A DNA stretch of 64,000 nt from Zerene cesonia (GCF_012273895.1 NW_024045133.1:682001-746000), one strand, 5' to 3'; positions 41,417 to 52,665 are shown, counted from the first letter of the stretch. Numbers and translations are program-made. Notes: generated from the sequence alone by a model not told the origin.

Positions 41417-42416
41417 NNNNNNNNNNNNNNNNNNNNNNNNNNNNNNNNNNNNNNNNNNNNNNNNNNNNNNNNNNNNNNNNNNNNNNNNNNNNNNNNNNNN
41501 NNNNNNNNNNNNNNNNNNNNNNNNNNNNNNNNNNNNNNNNNNNNNNNNNNNNNNNNNNNNNNNNNNNNNNNNNNNNNNNNNNNNNNNNNNNNNNNNNNNN
41601 NNNNNNNNNNNNNNNNNNNNNNNNNNNNNNNNNNNNNNNNNNNNNNNNNNNNNNNNNNNNNNNNNNNNNNNNNNNNNNNNNNNNNNNNNNNNNNNNNNNN
41701 NNNNNNNNNNNNNNNNNNNNNNNNNNNNNNNNNNNNNNNNNNNNNNNNNNNNNNNNNNNNNNNNNNNNNNNNNNNNNNNNNNNNNNNNNNNNNNNNNNNN
41801 NNNNNNNNNNNNNNNNNNNNNNNNNNNNNNNNNNNNNNNNNNNNNNNNNNNNNNNNNNNNNNNNNNNNNNNNNNNNNNNNNNNNNNNNNNNNNNNNNNNN
41901 NNNNNNNNNNNNNNNNNNNNNNNNNNNNNNNNNNNNNNNNNNNNNNNNNNNNNNNNNNNNNNNNNNNNNNNNNNNNNNNNNNNNNNNNNNNNNNNNNNNN
42001 NNNNNNNNNNNNNNNNNNNNNNNNNNNNNNNNNNNNNNNNNNNNNNNNNNNNNNNNNNNNNNNNNNNNNNNNNNNNNNNNNNNNNNNNNNNNNNNNNNNN
42101 NNNNNNNNNNNNNNNNNNNNNNNNNNNNNNNNNNNNNNNNNNNNNNNNNNNNNNNNNNNNNNNNNNNNNNNNNNNNNNNNNNNNNNNNNNNNNNNNNNNN
42201 NNNNNNNNNNNNNNNNNNNNNNNNNNNNNNNNNNNNNNNNNNNNNNNNNNNNNNNNNNNNNNNNNNNNNNNNNNNNNNNNNNNNNNNNNNNNNNNNNNNN
42301 NNNNNNNNNNNNNNNNNNNNNNNNNNNNNNNNNNNNNNNNNNNNNNNNNNNNNNNNNNNNNNNNNNNNNNNNNNNNNNNNNNNNNNNNNNNNNNNNNNNN
42401 NNNNNNNNNNNNNNNN
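41417..42416. other. Assembly gap (1000 N) in an orb2 intron
   Basis: Placeholder-length gap in AT-rich intron between the 35.2 and 54.6 kb orb2 exons; a further exon could be hidden here. Confidence 0.95.
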
Positions 42417-42539
42417 AGTAATAAATGTTATTTGCAGTTAACAATTTTCTTTTTTCTTTATTACAATATTTATGGCAAGACTAGGTATACAGTAAATGTT
42501 ATTCTGCCTCCCTTTGTACACCTAATATTTATCCTTTAC

Positions 42540-42690
42540 CTAAGGGGTTGCCTGGAATAAATCACTCTAAAGTGATAAGGCCGACCCGTTATACATTATC
42601 TTTACCTATTGTTTATATTTTCTTTTTCTTTTTTCTTCTTTCTATAATTAATGTGTAATAAAAGTGTTAAAAAAAAATAAATATATTAAA
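42540..42690 (+). mobile_element. LINE-2 3-prime end
   Basis: AAGGGGTTGCCTGGAATAAA, AAGTGATAAGGCCGACCCG, ending AATAAAAGTG and an A-rich tail. Confidence 0.68.
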
Positions 42691-42696
42691 AAATAT

Positions 42697-42862
42697 GCCA
42701 TAAACGGGCAACTGAGTTGGTGGTTCATCCGATGGTAGGCGATCACCACCGCTCATGAACATTCACAGATGTAGTGTCTCAACGAATCAGGGGACCGCTT
42801 ATCAGGGGAACGGGAAAGGAAAGGGATTATCGACTGGAAAGGGGCCTGTTAAGCTTAAATAG
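42697..42862 (-). mobile_element. SINE-D 3-prime part
   Basis: TGCCATAAACGGGCAACTGA, GTAGGCGATCACCACCGC. Confidence 0.72.
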
Positions 42863-43472
42863 TTTTTCATCGTTTTGCTTTTATTTATGGCGTATAAAAT
42901 TTCTATCAAATGCCCATACAAATCTCGTATCTAATATAAAATCAATCAACAAACACTATTTCAAAAACATTAAAAACAACCATATAACCGCTTTCGACAA
43001 CTAAAATAATACAATTTCCACGCTTCAACGCGACATGCCGTCCCTTTCCCACATATCACGTTAGAACGAGACAGAGCACGTCTGTAACACGACATGTGAC
43101 GTCACGTAATGGCGGCGCAGCCTTGAAAATAACAGCAGTGATAAGAGCACACGTTGAGAATTTTCGTAAACTATCACCAGTAAAACTTGGACAAATTTCA
43201 CGGAAGGTTTTCTTCGGAAATTGTGTACATTTCGTCGATTTTAAAACGATTTTTTCATTAAAACCGTCGCTAATTAATATATATTTAATGTTCGAAAAAT
43301 CAGCATAGAAATCGAGTTTAAATAAAATTCGATAATTCGTTTTGGCGCGAATACAGAATGTGTGATGTTTAAATATTAGGTTTCTCTTAATGTTTAAATT
43401 TTCAATACTATTTCCTTTGACAAAAACCTTCACTTGCCGATATTAAATATCTACAATAAATGATACAATAAA
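42863..43472. other. orb2 intron with CpG-bearing unique stretch
   Basis: 43060-43140 contains GACGTCACGTAATGGCGGCG, an ATF/CRE-like GACGTCA next to a GGCGGC word. No exon could be framed. Confidence 0.35.
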
Positions 43473-43637
43473 CTAGCTGCACGCCCCGGCTTCGCCCGGG
43501 TAGCTAATACCGTTATTGAAATGATAAAATCCTATGTTTTAAGCTAAATCAAACTGCACATGGTGTGCAGTTTTGATTAAAATCGGTTGAGTGGTTTTGG
43601 AGTCCAGTTGCGGACAAACACGTGATTTATATATACT
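43473..43637 (-). mobile_element. Helitron family O
   Basis: CTAGCTGCACGCCCCGGC, GATTAAAATCGGTTGAGTGG, abutting the next Helitron. Confidence 0.68.
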
Positions 43638-43638
43638 A

Positions 43639-43815
43639 CTAGGTGACCCGGCAAACGCTGTTCTGCCTTACTCTTATCATTTAGGTGTATGATAAATAGA
43701 CGTTGGCCGATTCTCAGACATACCCAATATGCACAGAAAATTTCATGAGGATCGGTTCAGCCGTTACGGAGAAGTATAATTATCATTGTGACAAGAGAAT
43801 CTTATATACAACAAG
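43639..43815 (-). mobile_element. Helitron family F
   Basis: CTAGGTGACCCGGCAAACGC, GATCGGTTCAGCCGTTACGG. Confidence 0.7.
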
Positions 43816-43896
43816 AAGAAAAGATGAAGATAATTAAAAAGACATTATGACATAAATTATGTTGCGGGTTTCATTCAAAATCGGTCAAAATATATT

Positions 43897-44098
43897 AAAC
43901 TAGACGCTCGTCCCGGCGCCGCCCGGATATCAAGATTCCTGTTTACCCCAAAGGAGCATTTAATCGGAATAAAAAAATCCTATCACCGAAATCAGATCAT
44001 ACCCTGTCTGTATACTAAATTACATCAAAATACGTTCACTAGTTTCAGCGTGATCCACGGACAAACAAACTTTTCAATTTATAATATTACTGTGATAT
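43897..44098 (-). mobile_element. Helitron family E
   Basis: CTAGACGCTCGTCCCGGC, TTTAATCGGAATAAAAAAAT region, ending TATAATATTACTGTGA. Confidence 0.78.
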
Positions 44099-44424
44099 AG
44101 CATACACTTTCTACAAATAAATAAAATCACGCTTTTTTATCAATTACAATAAAAGCTTATCAATAAATCAGTTTAAACGACTGATAACAGGCCTACCCAA
44201 TTATACAGTGGGGTCAATGCACTTTATCATAACCAATTTTAGCATCTAGTAAGTCTAAGCTTGCTAAGGTACCGTATCCTGGTAAAACGGAACCCGGGAC
44301 ATTATAAGACCGCTGTCCGTCTGTGTGTCTCTGTGTATGTCACGAACCGTGATAGCTAGACAGTTGAATTTTTCAGACATGATGTATATATATTACCGCT
44401 ATTGCAACGAATAATAAAAAAATC

Positions 44425-44545
44425 GAGGTTAAGCAGCGGTTGGCACGGTCATAAATTGGATGGGTGGCCAATTTTTCGCAGTAACACCATTAGCTTATTT
44501 GTACGGAAGACTTGGTGTCGCAAGTCAGACTCGCACTTGACCGTT
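44425..44545 (+). mobile_element. 5S rRNA-derived SINE-like fragment
   Basis: GGTTAAGCAGCGGTTGGCAC and TTGGATGGGTGGCC mirror the internal promoter of 5S rRNA (GTTAAGCAACG .. TTGGATGGGTGACC). Flanks do not match 5S, so this is a 5S-headed retroposon or relic. Confidence 0.5.
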
Positions 44546-44569
44546 TTTTATTTCTTGATTAACATGAAT

Positions 44570-44735
44570 ATCCTTTCTAATATTATAAAAGCGAAAGTTT
44601 TTAATAATGTGTGCCCGTGTTTGTTAGTTACTCTTTCACGCGAAAATAACGTAGCGGATTTTGATGATACTTTGCAGTTGTGTAGTTTATGTACCAGGAT
44701 AACACATAAACTACGAAAATTGTTCTTAAAATTAA
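44570..44735 (+). mobile_element. Helitron family P
   Basis: TCCTTTCTAATATTATAAAA, GCGAAAGTTTTTAATAATG, GCGGATTTTGATGATACTTT. Confidence 0.6.
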
Positions 44736-44739
44736 ATGC

Positions 44740-45105
44740 TCTAACTGTGTGTGTTCAAACCTTATACCTCTCGAGGATCAGTAATCCTACTAATATTATA
44801 AATGCAAAAGATTGTAAGGATGTGTGTGTATTTGTTACTCTTTCACGCAAATACTACTGAACCGATTGCAATGAAATTTGGTACGTAGACAGCTGGACAA
44901 CTGGAATAACATATAGGCAACTTTTTATTCCGATATTCCTACGGGATACGGATTTACGCGGGTGAAACTGCGGGGCGCAACTAGTAATACAATAATTTCA
45001 TTAGTTCATCTTATCATCCTGATTAGGACACCGGGATCAATAATTACCTTACGAATACTCCTCAAAAGAACAAGTGAGACAATTTAGTTGATTCTATGAT
45101 TTTCT
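44740..45105 (+). repeat. Repeat I split by Helitron A
   Basis: Host text to CGAGGATCAGTAA, resuming AATACAATAATTTCATTAG after the Helitron. Confidence 0.68.
44785..44984 (+). mobile_element. Helitron family A nested in Repeat I
   Basis: TCCTACTAATATTATAAATG to CGGGGCGCAACTAG. Confidence 0.87.
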
Positions 45106-45199
45106 TTACTTATTTTGTTATTTAATAATTAAAATATTGTTATGGACACACAAACCTCATGTAATTTCATAAATATATTCATTAAAATTTTGATTTTAA

Positions 45200-45478
45200 G
45201 CGGCACGAATTGGACCAGCTCGCCGGGGAAGTACCACACCCCCACAGAAAACCGGCGTGAAATAGAAGCATGTTTCTGTGTTGTGTGGAGGAGCCAGAGT
45301 CTCGCTTCCATTTCCTCACCCTTCCTAATCAATTCCGGCTTTCCAATCGTCAATCCTTTCCTTATCCCTTACACCGTTAAGCGGGCAGCGCATTCGCAGA
45401 GACACTACCTCTGCTCTGTTCACGTGCGGTGATCGCTTACCATCAGGCGAACCACCAGCTCAGTTGCCCGCTATACAT
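45200..45478 (+). mobile_element. SINE-D
   Basis: GGCACGAATTGGACCAGCTC to GTTGCCCGCTATACATA; first bases of the head missing. Confidence 0.82.
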
Positions 45479-45487
45479 ATAGTAAAT

Positions 45488-45640
45488 TTTTTTTTTAGTG
45501 TGTAATAGGGAAGCTCTTGACTACCATCTCGCCTGCTGGTAAGCGTAGGTGTAGTCGAAGCGCGCTAGAAGGTACCTGTTCACTCTACCTTTGAAGATCC
45601 CCTGATTATACCCGTCAGGGACCACAAAGCGAATATTAAC
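45488..45640. repeat. Unclassified interspersed repeat
   Basis: GGGAAGCTCTTGACTACCATC and ATCTCGCCTGCTGGTAAGCG fragments resemble a SINE-like repeat common in Lepidoptera; single copy here. Confidence 0.4.
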
Positions 45641-45655
45641 CACTCAACTAACCAG

Positions 45656-45987
45656 TAATCCATTTCATCATCATCATCATCAGCCCATACACGTTCCCAC
45701 TGCTGGGACACAGGCCTCCTATGAGGGTTCAGGCCATAATCCACCACGCTGACCAAGTGCGGGTTGGCAGATGTCACATGTCGTCGAACTTTTGATTCTT
45801 GGACATACCGGTTTCCCCACGATGTTTTCCTTCACTGTTTTAAGCAGTGGTGATGTTATCCACATGTGCAGATAAATTGAAAATCAATTTATTTCCTACA
45901 CGCTCGCCCGGTCTCGAACGCCGACTTATCGGTTTTTTGAAGTCCGAGGTTCTCACCACTGAGCCACCACTGCTTTTTAATCCATTT
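45656..45987 (-). mobile_element. SINE-C, full length
   Basis: Element 45666-45977 between TAATCCATTT repeats; A box and B box intact on the minus strand, tail (ATC)n at the left. Confidence 0.9.
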
Positions 45988-47359
45988 ATTATCTGTTAAA
46001 TTCACACGCTCTAATTATCAACAAGCATTGATAAGATGTTTGCATGTTATAAATATTTTGATTTCAATATGTATATCTCACGCGATTTTTAACAATAAAA
46101 GACTTCAAATAAAACATGCAATTAAAAAAGAAATAATTTACACTGCCACCAACTTAAACTGAATACGTGAAAAATTAAACAAAAAATTTAAGTCTGTGTG
46201 TAACATGCTTTTATTCTAAGTTTTATTTGTTGAATATGCCTAAAGCTATTCAAAGTGATGCTCAGAATATTATTCTTAAGGTTACACTGAAGCCTCAGTA
46301 TCGATACACTTCGTTTCAGAGATAAATCTGTATCCCTATACGTATGAATAAAATTAAAAATTGACCTCATCTAGGCAATAGGCTAGGCTTCCCCAAATAA
46401 ACCTATACTTTTAGCTAACAACCTACTTAATTTGCCTAATTCCAAACCAAGATTATCTATATCTGAATAATCTTTCAATCATTTCATTTAATCTTAATTT
46501 GATTCTCAAATTATATCAATATTGTAAATGTATTTAAATTTCGAACCAGCATTGTTCGACGAAGCCATTTTCAAATTCAAAATTCGAAAATTCTAAAGTC
46601 AAACAGCGCGGCTTCGTTCAGCCAATCGCGGCGTCGCATTGCCGCTATGAGAATCTAGGTTACGCGTTGCGGCGTATTGCGGCCATCTTAGTTACACGTG
46701 TACATGCTGTTTGTAGGAAAGAGGTTTTATAATATTGCATTTATTGATAGCCAGCTGACCTGACAGATGTCCTATCTTGGCGGGAACTGTCCACGAGATT
46801 AAGTGGTTTAGTTTTCTGAGATTTTCCAGTTTTCTGCGCCATTTTTCATCATTTTTCATTGTTTTTCGTATTTCAACCATTTATACGTAATATAAGAATG
46901 TCCATCCAAAATTCAATGGACATAGAAAATAAGTAAAGATGAGACGAAAGACTTACGTTAAAATGAATCGTGAACATCTCATCTCATAACGGATAAGATT
47001 TTCTTCTCTCTCTCTCTTCGATTATTTGTATGTAACGCCTGAATAGTTTTGACAGTAATTTATATAGTGTAAGCAACTTCATCTACTCTCTTAAGGAGAT
47101 ATTGCAGCAGTTTCCATAGCCGCCTCGCTTTTATTGTAGTGCAGCATATGCAAGCATGATGTCATATAGCCTATGATTTCCTCGATAAATGAACAATCCA
47201 CCATAGGAATCAAACACGATTCGGACGTGAAGTTCCTGAGATATCCGAGTTCAAATAAACTTTTTTATAATATTTATTAATCGGCTTTTATTTTTTCGAG
47301 AATTACTTTGTTGATATATATATATGACATCCATTATATAATCCTCACTTCTTAATATT
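45988..47359. other. orb2 intron, unique; CpG cluster at 46600-46690
   Basis: GCCAATCGCGGCGTCGCATTG and GCGTTGCGGCGTATTGCGGC fragments form a small CpG cluster with a CCAAT word, promoter-like in look. No framed exon found. Confidence 0.35.
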
Positions 47360-47364
47360 TAAAA

Positions 47365-47558
47365 CAGATAGATAATTCACTGATCCATCAACGCGCGGCC
47401 CAAGCTACTGCACCGATCGGGATGTATTTTGGGATGCAGATAGCCACTATAATATAAGACTCCGCTAAGACAATCTACCCCCAGCGGAATAAAAAAGGGG
47501 ATTATATTTATACCATGAAAACGTATCTTGAACACACGAAGCTGTCGGCAACAGCTAG
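47365..47558 (+). mobile_element. Helitron family H
   Basis: ATCAACGCGCGGCCCAAGCT, ACCCCCAGCGGAATAAAAAA, ending GTCGGCAACAGCTAG. Confidence 0.72.
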
Positions 47559-47793
47559 TATATTGTGTTGTTTTGTGCTCATTGTAGCGGAGCGTATGAT
47601 TATTGTGTCTAGATTTAGAGGAGGCTAGAGAGTGACATAGGCTCCCGTGGGAGCTTCCTTTTACTGCACGGGCGACTTCATGTGTTTACTTAGTGTAGTT
47701 GCATATTTAATTTTAATGAATACTTAAAAAAAAATACAGCGAACGTGATATGCAACAAAATTTAAGATTGTGAGGCAATGCGATTATGGAATA

Positions 47794-47997
47794 CTAGCTG
47801 CGTCCCGCGGTTTCACCCGCGTAGATCCGTATCCCGTAGGCATATCGGGATAAAAAGTTGCCTATATGTTATTCCAGTTGTCCAGCTATCTACGTATCAA
47901 ATTTCATTGCAATCGGTTCAGTAGTTTTTGCGTGAAAAAGTAACAAACACACACAAGGATGTCCTTACAAACTTTCGCATTTATAATATTAGTAGGA
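47794..47997 (-). mobile_element. Helitron family A
   Basis: CTAGCTGCGTCCCGCGG to TATAATATTAGTAGGA. Confidence 0.87.
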
Positions 47998-48109
47998 TAG
48001 GACTATGAGTTATTATTAATTGTTTAATCTCTGTACTTCTATTGAATAGGAATATTATTTACTTTGAAGTAGCCGTTCAAATAAATGCAGTTAAAAAACA
48101 CATTTTACT

Positions 48110-48312
48110 GATAGAATCAAGTATAATTCACTTGCATATACAGAGTGTAAGGTTAATAGAATCCTGGCGATCTTAATCAGGATAATAAACTGATGAAATT
48201 ATTGTGTTGTCACCGATCCTAAGTGAACAAAGTTTGAATTCAATCTGTCCGCGAAGTGGGTCGAAATCGAGTCTAAAGGAGTCTGTTACATACAAACATA
48301 CAGGAGAAGACA
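48110..48312 (-). repeat. Repeat I
   Basis: TAGAATCAAGTATAATTCAC, TTGTCACCGATCCTAAGTG, GGAGAAGACAATAATGA. Confidence 0.65.
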
Positions 48313-48411
48313 ATAATGAATGTGTTGTAGACCACCTCAATCCTACTGGGACAGTTATGTCGAAGCTCCAATAAAGAATAATAAATGTTCTATTTTATTA
48401 AAAAAAAAATT

Positions 48412-48481
48412 ATCTTTTTTTCTATTCTTTCAAAATTTCTCATTTATAAAGCATTTCAATGCTATAAAACTAAAAATTAAA
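48412..48481 (+). mobile_element. Solitary right arm of the tRNA-cored element
   Basis: It runs TTTCTATTCTTTCAAAATTT through ATAAAGCATTTCAATGC to CTATAAAACTAAAAATT. No tRNA core is attached; it lies 95 bp upstream of a long copy. Confidence 0.65.
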
Positions 48482-48575
48482 TTTAACAAAGGCCGCGTTC
48501 CATCGATACAATATTGTAATCATTGAAATAATGTTTCGTATTGGTTGTGATGGTTCTTAATCATCTCAATAGATG

Positions 48576-48786
48576 GCGTGGGGTGCCCCTTAGGCACATG
48601 AAACCGAAAGAGTAGAATAAATTTGATTACTGTGGCAGGATCACGGGTGGCCGAGAGGCTAGGCGTTGCTACGGTTAGGCAAGATACGCAGGTTCGAATC
48701 CTGCCTCGTGATCAAATTTTTTCTATTCTTTCAAAATTTCTCATTTATAAAGCATTTCAATGCTATAAAACTAAAAATTAAAAAAA
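48576..48786 (+). mobile_element. tRNA-cored element, long left-arm form
   Basis: The left side carries GGGGTGCCCCTTAGGCACAT and the GATTACTGTGGCAG insertion also seen at 1199-1260, then the tRNA core, then the full right arm ending ATGCTATAAAACTAAAAATT. A separate solitary right arm sits at 48412-48481. Confidence 0.78.
48641..48711 (+). tRNA. tRNA-shaped core, third complete copy
   Basis: The 71-nt cloverleaf has acceptor TCACGGG/CTCGTGA, anticodon loop ACGGTTA and B box GGTTCGAATCC, followed by a T6 run. Length and loops are the same as in the other two copies, so the cloverleaf is a constant feature of the family. Confidence 0.68.
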
Positions 48787-49074
48787 AAAAATTATCGTTT
48801 CGAATATCTATATTAATTTAATGTACTCAAAGGTCGTAGTTGCAATGTACGTACACTTTTGAATTTTAAATACAAAACTATGGAATAAGGTATTTAAAAA
48901 ATTACATGATTTCAATAAATAATTGGATAATAACAGAATATTTCATTAGATTAACGTAACTCTAACACAATTCTGCAAGACCTACATTCAATACAACGGA
49001 ATAACATAAAAAAGCAAAAACTAAACCAAAATATAAATAATACCCACACCATAAATTATCAAACAGCGTTACCC

Positions 49075-49150
49075 GGTCACCCATCCAGCGGGCGGCCGCG
49101 CGCATCAGCGCTTGCCGACGCGACCGACCGCCTGACCCAGTTTCGTAGGA
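49075..49150 (-). mobile_element. CpG-rich fragment with a 5S rRNA box C word
   Basis: On the minus strand GGATGGGTGACC (49075-49086) is identical to the conserved 5S rRNA box C. It is preceded by GCGGTCGGTCGCGTCGGCAA. The 5S A box is not clear. Confidence 0.4.
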
Positions 49151-49214
49151 TCGATAGGCTTACGTCACCGACATTGTTGCGTTATGAAAGATACCGGGGG
49201 CTGGGACAAACTAT

Positions 49215-49345
49215 CGCATCATGTTTGAGTTGGAGAAACTGAGGTGGTTACCTGATGGTAAGTGATCACCGCCCATGGACATTTACAGATAATTCTCCAG
49301 GTAATTCTGCATATACGTGGCCCACGGTTATGATAAGGAAAAGGA
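49215..49345 (-). mobile_element. SINE-D fragment, diverged
   Basis: CCTGATGGTAAGTGATCACC and GCCCATGGACATTTACAG. Confidence 0.62.
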
Positions 49346-49638
49346 ATATCTCCCTATCTCCCTGTTTTAACTCCTCGCCCCGGCTCCGCCCGGAAAATCA
49401 TAGCTTACACATTGTGAAATAGCGTTGCTTCTGTATATGAGAGTTTTTTGAAATCGGTAAGCAGTTTTTGAGTTACCATCATTTATATATTAAAGCCTAT
49501 GTTATTAAGGAATAAGCTTCTACTAGTAAAACAAATATACTTATAGATTTTTAGTGTATTTCAACTATCCTTTGTAAAACATTAATTAGAAGGCTCTTAT
49601 TTAGTCTGCCTAGTGTTATGCTACGAAATTATCTTCTT

Positions 49639-49851
49639 GATACTAATATTATAAATGCGAAAGTTTGTGAGAAAGGATGTATGTGTATGTGTATGTATTT
49701 TTGTTACTCTTTCACGCAAAAACTACTTAACCGATTGCAACGAAATTTGGTACGTAGACAGCTGGACAACTGGAATAACATATAAGCAACTTTTTATCCC
49801 GATATTCCTACGGGATACAGAATTACGCGGCTGAAACCGCGGGAAAACTAG
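49639..49851 (+). mobile_element. Helitron family A
   Basis: ATACTAATATTATAAATGCG to GCGGGAAAACTAG; a family H copy follows directly. Confidence 0.82.
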
Positions 49852-49853
49852 CT

Positions 49854-50030
49854 GACTGATATATCAACGCACAGCCCAAACTACTGTATCGATCAGGCTG
49901 CAATTTGGCATCCAATTAGCCACTATGATGTAGGCATCCGTTAACTAAAGATGTTGATAAGTTCTACTCCCATGGTCGTAAAATAGGGGATGAAAGTTTG
50001 TACCTTAAAATCTATTTTAACCAGGCGGGT
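49854..50030 (+). mobile_element. Helitron family H
   Basis: ATCAACGCACAGCCCAAACT, TACTCCCATGGTCGTAAAAT; 3-prime end decayed. Confidence 0.68.
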
Positions 50031-50282
50031 TTTATATGCTAATATCATCATGAAATCATTACATATAGTAATTTTGATTTAAACTGTGACAGAAATGTTC
50101 ATAATTTCAAGTATTTAACACGTTGTTTTTTGCGCAGCGGACACAATTGCATATCGTGGCATTTTCAAACAATTGTGTTTGTTATTAATGCGACATGGCG
50201 GGAAGTTGCTGTGTACGGGTGTAGCGAGATAGCAAACGATCGAGTTTCAGAACAATCCAATATAAAATCAATCATATTATCC

Positions 50283-50463
50283 TATTTCCTTTTCCTCACC
50301 CGTCCCAGTCCATTCCTTCTTTCCTGTTTCCTTTTCCCTTACCCATTAAAAGCGGGTAGCGCATTCGCAGAGGCACTACCTTTGCGAATGTTCATGGGCG
50401 GTGGTGATCGTTTACCATCAGGCGAACCACCAGCTCAGTTGCCCGCTATGACATAAAAAAAAA
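50283..50463 (+). mobile_element. SINE-D body without head
   Basis: CTATTTCCTTTTCCTCACCC to CGCTATGACATAAAAAAAAA; the missing head appears inverted just downstream. Confidence 0.8.
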
Positions 50464-50477
50464 ATCAAATATTTCAT

Positions 50478-50525
50478 GCTGTGGGGAGCTGGCCGAATTC
50501 GTGCCGAAGCGTGTGACTCCCACAT
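50478..50525 (-). mobile_element. SINE-D head, inverted
   Basis: Complement of GTGGGAGTCACACGCTTCGG, CACGAATTCGGCCAGCTC; only the first 50 bp of the element. Confidence 0.75.
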
Positions 50526-50587
50526 TGCAATTATCTCTGTTTATTTCGCTATACTAATAATGTCGAAAATATATAAATTAAAGTTTC

Positions 50588-50912
50588 TGTTGTGGGAGTC
50601 GAGCAGGCTTCGTCGCGAATTGGGTTAGCTCGGACCGGGGAAGTACCACAGTCTCACAGAAAACCGGTGTGAAATAATAGCTTGCTATTGTGTTTCGTAC
50701 AATGAGTGGGGGAGCTGGAGGCCTATTTCCTCCGCCTAGCCTTTAACAGTCCATTCTATCTTTCTAGTCATCAATCCTTTCTTTATCCCTTATTCCTTAA
50801 AAGCGGGAAGCGCATTCTCAGAGGACTGAGCATCCGCGAATGTTCATGGTCGATAGTGATCGTTTACCATCAGGCGAACCAACAGCTCAGTTGCCCGCTG
50901 TGACATAAAAAA
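50588..50912 (+). mobile_element. SINE-D, full length
   Basis: TGTTGTGGGAGTCGAGCAGG to GCCCGCTGTGACATAAAAA. Confidence 0.87.
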
Positions 50913-51123
50913 AATTCGGAGACAAAATACGTTAACATCAATATTTTTAAGATATGCCTTATCTATAAGATAAAACGGAAGATAGCATGACTCGAATAAC
51001 TATATTATCTCAATTCTTAAGACCAAAAACTAAATTTTATTCGAAATAATTCATCTGAAATCAGACCGAGGCTGTGCCGTGGCGGCAAATCTTAACAGAG
51101 AAAACCGGTGGAGAAAAAGTGAA

Positions 51124-51318
51124 GACCCGTGTCCTCTAGTGGGGTATGGGGCAGATGATATAATTCTGTTTCACTGATTGATCTTTATGGACCAGTAGGT
51201 GATAGGCCTTGTACCCTTCCAGACCGAGATTGCAGACAGATATTTTTGCTGTGGGCCTTCACCGGGAATCGGACCCACAGTCCCTCGGCTCTTCACCATT
51301 GTACCAAGCAGGTGGTAG
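51124..51318 (-). mobile_element. SINE-B, diverged
   Basis: GACCCGTGTCCTCTAGTGGG, CACCGGGAATCGGACCCA; the B box has mutated. Confidence 0.72.
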
Positions 51319-51349
51319 AGAAATAAGGAAAAATATTTATTAGATAGAT

Positions 51350-51455
51350 ATGAACGTAATCCCTGAATGCTAACGGTGAAAGAATTTTTGAAATCGTTCT
51401 AGTAGCTCCTGAGATTAGCGCGATCAAACAAACAAACTCAGCTTTATATTATTTG
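51350..51455 (-). mobile_element. Helitron family B fragment
   Basis: GGTGAAAGAATTTTTGAAAT, GTAGCTCCTGAGATTAGCGC. Confidence 0.55.
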
Positions 51456-51534
51456 TTTAAATACAGATAAGTCAACTTCAATGAGTTAAACGAAAAAATG
51501 TTTACCTGCTAATTAACTGTTTAATAATCAAATA

Positions 51535-51622
51535 AACCATCTGTATGTAACCGATTTCTTCAGACTCTATTTTAACCCACTTCAAACGGACATATTTAAT
51601 TCAAATTTTGTACACTATTTCG
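51535..51622 (+). repeat. Repeat I fragment
   Basis: GTATGTAACCGATTTCTTCA, TTTAACCCACTTCAAACGGA. Confidence 0.58.
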
Positions 51623-51653
51623 AATTTGCCTCGGAGATAGAATATATGGTTGA

Positions 51654-51821
51654 CTAGCGGTTCACCACGGCTTCGCCCGTGGTACATACATAGCCTTAAG
51701 CCTTCCTCAATAAATAGGCTATCTAAACTTGAAAACTTTTTTCAAATCGGAACAGTAGTTCCTGAGATTAGTGCGTTCAAACAAACAAACAAACTCTTCA
51801 GCTTTATAATATTAGTATAGA
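51654..51821 (-). mobile_element. Helitron family B
   Basis: CTAGCGGTTCACCACGGC to TATAATATTAGTATAGA. Confidence 0.83.
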
Positions 51822-51951
51822 TTATAGAAATTTTCTTTTCCTTTCTGCATGAAAGGACCTAACTTTAAATTATATGGCTGATGCCTTTTTAATTATCAAA
51901 TATGCGGGAGGTAATTTTAATTTTTAACCGACGTTTTTACTTAGGTTATAA

Positions 51952-52309
51952 CTAGCTGGAACCTGCGGCTTCACTTGCCTGGTAGTCAGCTAAAATAAGC
52001 TTATGTGTTCATCCAATCATTAATCCATATCCGTACCAAAATTCATACAGATCCCACCAGAGGTTTTTGCGTGAAGAGTCAAAACATCCATTCTTAAAAA
52101 CTTTCGCGTTTGTAACTCAGTTCTAGCAGATTTTGCTTGCCGCTTCGCACGCGTTAATTCGGAGTAGTTTAATAGATATAATTATACATATAAACCTTCC
52201 TCTTTAATCGCTCTATCTACTAAAAAACCCCATCAAAATCCGTTGCGCAGTTCTAAAGATTTTTACATAGGGCCAGATAAAGCGACTTTGTTTTATACTA
52301 TGTAGTGAA
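51952..52309 (-). mobile_element. Helitron families Q and D in tandem
   Basis: CTAGCTGGAACCTGCGGC..AACTTTCGCGTTTGTAAC (Q, to 52122), then CTAGCAGATTTTGCTTGCC..AAAGCGACTTTGTTTTATAC (D). Confidence 0.65.
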
Positions 52310-52366
52310 GACTAGACATGTGTATATAAAAGCTTGAATTTGACGTTATTTATTTATCTTCTTATA

Positions 52367-52541
52367 TATAAATTCCGGTGTTACAATGTTAGTTACCGAA
52401 CTCCTCTGAAACGGCTGGACCGATACTTATGAATTTTTTATGCATATTAGGTATGTCTGAGAATCGGCCAGCATTTATTTTTCATACCCCTAAATGATAA
52501 GAGTAAGGCAGAACAGCGTTTACCGGATTTATATTATTAGA
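52367..52541 (+). mobile_element. Helitron family F
   Basis: TTCCGGTGTTACAATGTTAG, CGGCTGGACCGATACTTATG, GCAGAACAGCGTTTACCGG. Confidence 0.66.
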
Positions 52542-52611
52542 TAAATAAAACTGCTCAACAGAACGTAGTGAATCTAAATGAAAATAATCCATAACCATTC
52601 CCGTACAACTG

Positions 52612-52665
52612 ACCGACTCTACGCCGCGTAGCAAAAGCGTAGCGGCCGCTACGGCGTAGCTGGAT
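52612..52665. repeat. CpG-rich imperfect palindrome
   Basis: CTACGCCGCGTAGC, AAAAGCGTAGCGGCCGCTAC, GGCGTAGC: two overlapping inverted repeats around GCGGCCGC in AT-rich DNA. Confidence 0.65.

Noticed and set aside
43056..43433. 125-codon minus-strand frame
   Set aside because: No recognisable domain, AT-driven composition and no supporting signals.
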